Of a stretch of DNA of 64,000 bases, positions 62,347 to 64,000 are shown piece after piece (position 1 is the first letter of the stretch; every line of letters begins with the position of its first letter). Source of the DNA: Ferruginibacter sp050611725 (lineage in GTDB: Bacteria > Bacteroidota > Bacteroidia > Chitinophagales > Chitinophagaceae); NCBI RefSeq assembly GCF_050611725.1, contig NZ_JBODJB010000001.1:930001-994000 (forward strand), read 5' to 3'. A program made the position numbers and the translations under genes. The notes below the pieces were generated by a model. It had not been told where the DNA came from and did not search any database. It saw only the letters and a program-made list of their open reading frames with translations.

Positions 62347-63411
62347 CTAACCTTGTGTAGTCATTTTTTCTGCATTTTCTGCAAACTGCAATGCATCCAG
62401 AAATTCCTGAATATCGCCATTGATAACCTCATCCAGATTATATACGGTTAATCCGATCCGATGATCGGTTACCCTGCCTTGCGGATAATTATATGTTCTG
62501 ATCTTAGCGCTTCTGTCACCCGTGCTTACCAAGCTCTTTCTTCTTTTAGATATCTCTTCTTCTGCCTTACGTACTTCCTCATCATATAATTTAGTCCGCA
62601 GCATATCCATTGCTTTTTCTTTGTTAGCAAGCTGGCTACGTTCTGTCTGACACATTACCACCAAACCGGTTGGTTTATGTGTTAAGAATACTTTTGTCTC
62701 TACCTTATTTACGTTCTGTCCGCCTGCTCCACCGCTTCGGGCAGTCTCCATTTTTACATCGCTTTCTTTCAACTCAAAATCAACCTCATCTGCCTCCGGC
62801 ATAACTGCTACTGTGGCTGCACTGGTATGTACACGGCCACTGGCTTCGGTATCGGGTACACGCTGTACCCGATGAACACCACTTTCAAATTTTAAAATAC
62901 CATATACATCATCACCTACAACTTCAAGTTGAACCTCCTTGTAGCCACCCACGGTACCTTCGCTTTCGCTGAGTAAAGTTGTTTTCCAGCCTCTTCTTTC
63001 GCAATATTTCAGATACATCCTTAAAAGGTTACCAGCAAATAAAGAAGCTTCGTCTCCACCGGTTCCGGCTCTGATCTCAAGAATGGCATTCTTTTCATCG
63101 TAAGGGTCTTTAGGAATCAGCATATTTCTAAGCTGTGCTTCCATCTGAGTTTTCTTTTCCTCGAGTCCGGGCAATTCCATTTTCGCCAGATCTCTCATCT
63201 CATCATCATCGCCATTCAATACTTCTTTATTGAATTCAATGTCTTCTAATGTGCGGATGTAGGCATTTCTTGCATTGACGATCTTTTCAAGACTACGATA
63301 TTCCTTACTCATTGCACCAAATCGCTTATTGTCGCTCACAATTTCAGGATTGGTCAAAGCAACACCTAAGTCATCAAATTTTGCCTTTATTGCATCTAGT
63401 TTATCTAACAT
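62347..63411 (-). CDS. prfA: Peptide chain release factor 1
   Basis: The 354-residue protein has the GGQ loop in RSGGAGGQNVNKVETKV and the RF1 codon-reading PxT motif as PDT in VQRVPDTEASGRVHTSA. The PxT (not SPF) motif and the absence of an internal frameshift separate it from RF2. It releases peptides at UAA and UAG. A small hairpin (about 62317-62346) follows the stop without a T-run. Confidence 0.97.
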   Translation of the reverse strand: MLDKLDAIKAKFDDLGVALTNPEIVSDNKRFGAMSKEYRSLEKIVNARNAYIRTLEDIEFNKEVLNGDDDEMRDLAKMELPGLEEKKTQMEAQLRNMLIPKDPYDEKNAILEIRAGTGGDEASLFAGNLLRMYLKYCERRGWKTTLLSESEGTVGGYKEVQLEVVGDDVYGILKFESGVHRVQRVPDTEASGRVHTSAATVAVMPEADEVDFELKESDVKMETARSGGAGGQNVNKVETKVFLTHKPTGLVVMCQTERSQLANKEKAMDMLRTKLYDEEVRKAEEEISKRRKSLVSTGDRSAKIRTYNYPQGRVTDHRIGLTVYNLDEVINGDIQEFLDALQFAENAEKMTTQG

Positions 63412-63547
63412 AGTGTATTTTTATTTTTGGACAAGCATTTGTAACATTTCTCAACATCGTTGTGTCACTCACTTGTACAGTATACCTTTATTGAACTTTT
63501 ATCATGTTTTGCAATGAGCCCAATGGGCAGCAAAATTAACATATTAC

Positions 63548-64000
63548 ATGAGTTACAGAAAATTTAATGCCGATCATCTTTTTACCGGGTCAGAGATCAT
63601 ACATGGAAATGGGGTATTGATCACCGATCTTGGTGGAAAAGTGTTGGACATCGTTGATAAAAATGATGCAGGCGATGATATCGAGGTCTTTAAAGGCTTA
63701 CTTACACCAGGGTTTATCAATAGCCATTGCCATATTGAATTAAGCCATATGAAAGATATGATCCCTGATAAAACGGGCTTGGTTTCATTTGTACAACAGG
63801 TAATGAGCAAAAGAGGCATAGCTGACGAGTTGAAGTTTGATGCCATGCGCTTGGCAGAGCAGGAGTTATATAATAGTGGTACCGTTGCAGTAGGAGATAT
63901 TTGTAATACGACAGATTCGATCGATATCAAACAAAAAAGTAAGATGAAGTGGCATAATTTTATTGAGGTGAGTGGGTTTACTGATGCGTTGGCTGAAAAA
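63548..64000 (+). CDS. Amidohydrolase family protein, 3' end beyond the window
   Basis: The frame stays open from the ATG at 63548 to the last base (151 codons). A short beta-sandwich start (LFTGSEIIHGNGVLITD) leads to GLLTPGFINSHCHIELSHM, with the metal-binding HxH at residues 60-62. This is the layout of cytosine deaminase, chlorohydrolase and SsnA-like amidohydrolases. The substrate cannot be named from the fragment. Confidence 0.85.
   Translation, partial: MSYRKFNADHLFTGSEIIHGNGVLITDLGGKVLDIVDKNDAGDDIEVFKGLLTPGFINSHCHIELSHMKDMIPDKTGLVSFVQQVMSKRGIADELKFDAMRLAEQELYNSGTVAVGDICNTTDSIDIKQKSKMKWHNFIEVSGFTDALAEK

Noticed and set aside
1..64000. tRNA, rRNA, CRISPR arrays, insertion sequences, integrases
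   Set aside because: All gaps were read; none has cloverleaf features, regular spacer-repeat units, transposase frames or terminal inverted repeats with target duplications.

Overview
The window is an ordinary chromosomal stretch of a Bacteroidota bacterium, most likely a member of the Chitinophagaceae (Chitinophagales). The grounds are the repeated TAnnTTTG -7 promoter motif a short way before start codons, the near absence of Shine-Dalgarno sequences, a run of Bacteroidota-type families (DUF5916, DUF4197, DUF4856, DUF4919, DUF2911, imelysin, LytTR regulators, secreted TonB-C proteins), and an AT-rich, Sphingobacteria-like protein style. Heme A synthase and TatC fit an aerobic respirer. I see no rRNA, tRNA, CRISPR array, insertion sequence, phage gene or integrase.

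Layout. 0-2 kb: LytTR response regulator (cut by the window edge) and its histidine kinase. 2-3.3 kb: a PhyH-type Fe/2-oxoglutarate dioxygenase and, upstream on the same strand, two tandem paralogous small genes (53 and 58 codons) with nearly identical C-termini and a consensus promoter; this is the least explained part of the window. 3.5-16 kb: M23 peptidase, DUF218 protein, PfkB kinase, Sua5/YciO protein, RNase HII, heme A synthase, a membrane-anchored patatin, a YegS-type lipid kinase, a lipoprotein, a CPBP protein, a secreted orphan and Obg. 16-26 kb: DUF1801, ABM-like, DsbA-like, DNA polymerase I, esterase, a secreted orphan, UvrB and methylglyoxal synthase. 26-34 kb: TypA, MeaB, an ABC exporter, two glycosyltransferases and a LON-domain protein. 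34-47 kb: CoaX, a beta-barrel protein, an LptC-like lipoprotein, ArsC-like, OsmC, SDR, DUF5916, LysS, DUF4197, TonB-C, a fatty-acid hydroxylase-like protein, DUF2400 and a Cys/Met-metabolism PLP enzyme. 47-52 kb: AsnB, DUF2911, AcpH-like, a deoxyhypusine synthase-like protein and DUF4919. 52.4-58.3 kb: a four-gene cluster of DUF4856 lipoprotein, imelysin, HTTM/gamma-carboxylase-like membrane protein and FecA-type TonB-dependent receptor, probably an iron or metal acquisition operon. 58-64 kb: M28 peptidase, RpiB, TatC, an EF-hand/DUF937-like protein, RF1 and the start of an amidohydrolase.

Two threads run through the intergenic DNA. First, good -7 elements sit from 2 to about 40 nt before start codons, suggesting many leaderless or very short-leader transcripts. 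Second, many gaps hold hairpins built from quasi-repeated 6-12 nt words, different at each locus (for example GTTTAG, AATTATGA, CTGACCACTGAC, AATCTGC). One such word set also appears inside the interdomain linker of DNA polymerase I, and another runs into the coaX start codon.

All family assignments come from reading motifs by eye; none was checked against a database.
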